From contig JADFXZ010000117.1 in assembly GCA_015233265.1 (NCBI GenBank), forward strand, positions 1 through 6,823: 6,823 nucleotides of DNA, written 5' to 3'. A program made the position numbers and the translations under genes. Of the stretch, positions 6,134 to 6,823 are shown piece by piece; the stretch's first letter is position 1; each line of letters begins with the position of its first letter. The notes under the pieces were generated by a model that was given only the letters and a program-made list of their open reading frames with translations, searched no databases and was not told the origin of the DNA. This stretch comes from Nitrospirota bacterium. Lineage in GTDB: Bacteria > Nitrospirota > Thermodesulfovibrionia > Thermodesulfovibrionales > Magnetobacteriaceae.

Positions 6134-6598
6134 ATGCAACAGAAGTCATATAGCTATATAAACGACTTTATGTATTTCATAGTAAGACCAGCTGAGGCAG
6201 CGGGGTTTGTGTATTGCTCTGGTGTCAATGTATCGCGTTTTACGCCGTTGACGGCGGGGAAACACCGGCTTGGGCAGAATATAGTGATGAAGGGGCTTCA
6301 GTCATCGAACATCGAGTTGCGGTCGTTTATACTTGGGCGCGGGGCGCAGCCTAAGACAGTCAGAGGGGGCGGCTGCCATGACGAAAAGGTACGAGTACCC
6401 GATGAGGTTTGGACATTAGAAACTTTAATGGTTGAAAACCCACCGGAGGATTTTACCGCTGAGGAGCTTGGTATCTTTTCGGTAAAGAATTTTCTAAAAG
6501 TAATCCTGCCGCAGTGTGTGCAAGAAAGCGAGATTCCACAAGAGCTGCCTGACCCTGAGGGCTTGCAGGCGTGGCTTGAGTCGCGCTGTGGGATATGA
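6134..6598 (+). CDS. unrecognised 154-aa protein following rapZ
   Basis: I do not recognise this protein. It starts at an ATG preceded by AAAGGGGGAG (6114-6123), a reasonable ribosome binding site about 10 nt away. It lies 31 bp after rapZ on the same strand, so it is probably the last gene of the operon. There is no signal peptide or membrane span. The N-terminal half is mixed hydrophobic and basic (MYFIVRPAEAAGFVYC, then RFTPLTAGKHRLGQ). The middle has a Gly-rich turn with Cys-His (GGGCHDEK, 78-85). The last third is acidic with predicted helices (EDFTAEELGIF, then LPDPEGLQAWLESRCGI). Four cysteines occur at 28, 81, 128 and 152, not in an obvious metal-site spacing. In related clusters PTS genes often sit here, but I see no phosphorylatable-His motif of EIIA or HPr. 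Confidence 0.65.
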   Translation: MQQKSYSYINDFMYFIVRPAEAAGFVYCSGVNVSRFTPLTAGKHRLGQNIVMKGLQSSNIELRSFILGRGAQPKTVRGGGCHDEKVRVPDEVWTLETLMVENPPEDFTAEELGIFSVKNFLKVILPQCVQESEIPQELPDPEGLQAWLESRCGI

Positions 6599-6708
6599 AA
6601 TTTAAGAGATGCCCCGATTGATTCACAACGTGCTTAAAGCGGATGTTCCCGACGAAAAGCCAATATAAACCAAATAAAATAGGGAGTTAGAGTAAAACGC
6701 GTCTACAA

Positions 6709-6774
6709 GTAGCCACTAATATAAAATATAATACTTGACATTACCTAATTCTATAGTTTATTATGTAGTCACTA
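6709..6774 (+). repeat. imperfect 10-bp direct repeat flanking the promoter
   Basis: GTAGCCACTA (6709-6718) and GTAGTCACTA (6765-6774) differ at one base and are 56 bp apart start to start. They bracket the TTGACA/TATTAT promoter, and the second copy runs into the ATG. This could be a pair of binding sites for the transposase or a regulator, or chance in AT-rich DNA. Confidence 0.35.
6735..6764 (+). promoter_or_regulatory. sigma-70 type promoter for the right-edge gene
   Basis: A perfect TTGACA (6735-6740) is followed after 18 bp by TATTAT (6759-6764), which matches the -10 consensus at 5 of 6 positions. The next ATG is only 9 bp beyond the -10 element, so the mRNA would have almost no leader. 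A perfect TATAAT at 6727-6732 lies just upstream but has no matching -35. The 175 bp between the previous gene and this ATG are AT-rich and contain no clear terminator. Confidence 0.6.
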
Positions 6775-6823
6775 TGTATGTCGATGAGTCAACTTTACAT
6801 GTAAATGGCAAAACATATAAGCG
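6774..6823 (+). CDS. N-terminus of a probable transposase (IS1634/IS4-like), cut by window edge
   Basis: Sixteen codons plus two bases are visible: MYVDESTLHVNGKTYK, with Arg the next residue whatever the third base (CGN). A short start of the type MY(V/I)...NGKxY followed by basic residues is characteristic, in my memory of the family, of IS1634-type DDE transposases. Sixteen residues cannot prove it. The AT-rich flank, the promoter tight against the ATG and the absence of a Shine-Dalgarno site also fit an insertion-sequence end. The terminal inverted repeat could not be located because the other end is outside the window. Confidence 0.45.
   Translation, partial: MYVDESTLHVNGKTYK

Noticed and set aside
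6379..6420. Short alternative frame MTKRYEYPMRFGH inside the unknown gene, hinting at a frameshift
   Set aside because: It ends after 13 codons and does not join another open frame, so there is no support for a frameshifted longer protein.

Overview
The window comes from a diderm (LPS-bearing) bacterium of moderate GC content. Its core is a conserved block in the order lptC-lptA-lptB-rpoN-hpf-rapZ on the plus strand. This order is familiar from Proteobacteria and from several other Gram-negative phyla. Nitrospirota or a deltaproteobacterial lineage is a guess from gene style, not something the sequence proves.

Left part (1-1233, minus strand). The first 40 bases hold the start of a gene running off the left edge. 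Behind it is a 144-aa coiled-coil protein that resembles phasins or small PHA-synthase partner subunits. The two probably form one transcription unit driven by a good sigma-70 type promoter (602-631). Next comes a gamma-class (AroQ) chorismate mutase that lacks the expected signal peptide. A weak candidate terminator for it lies at 639-676.

Central operon (1304-6102, plus strand). A strong promoter (TTGAAA, 18 bp, extended -10 TGATACAAT) sits so close to the lptC ATG that the mRNA is predicted to be leaderless. LptC, LptA and LptB are the inner-membrane anchor, periplasmic bridge and ATPase of the LPS transport machine. lptB overlaps rpoN (sigma-54) by one base. After a 66-bp gap with a near-perfect ribosome binding site comes the long-form hibernation factor hpf, which overlaps rapZ by 4 bp. 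The ptsN, hprK or HPr genes that often accompany this block are absent. A 154-aa protein that I do not recognise follows rapZ instead.

Right end (6599-6823). This is an AT-rich stretch with a second good promoter (TTGACA, 18 bp, TATTAT) placed 9 bp before an ATG. The visible 16 residues look like the N-terminus of an IS1634/IS4-type transposase, so an insertion sequence probably begins here. No CRISPR array, tRNA or rRNA was seen. Most of the window is ordinary core genome. The points most worth a second look are the leaderless lptC arrangement, the signal-less chorismate mutase and the unrecognised post-rapZ protein.
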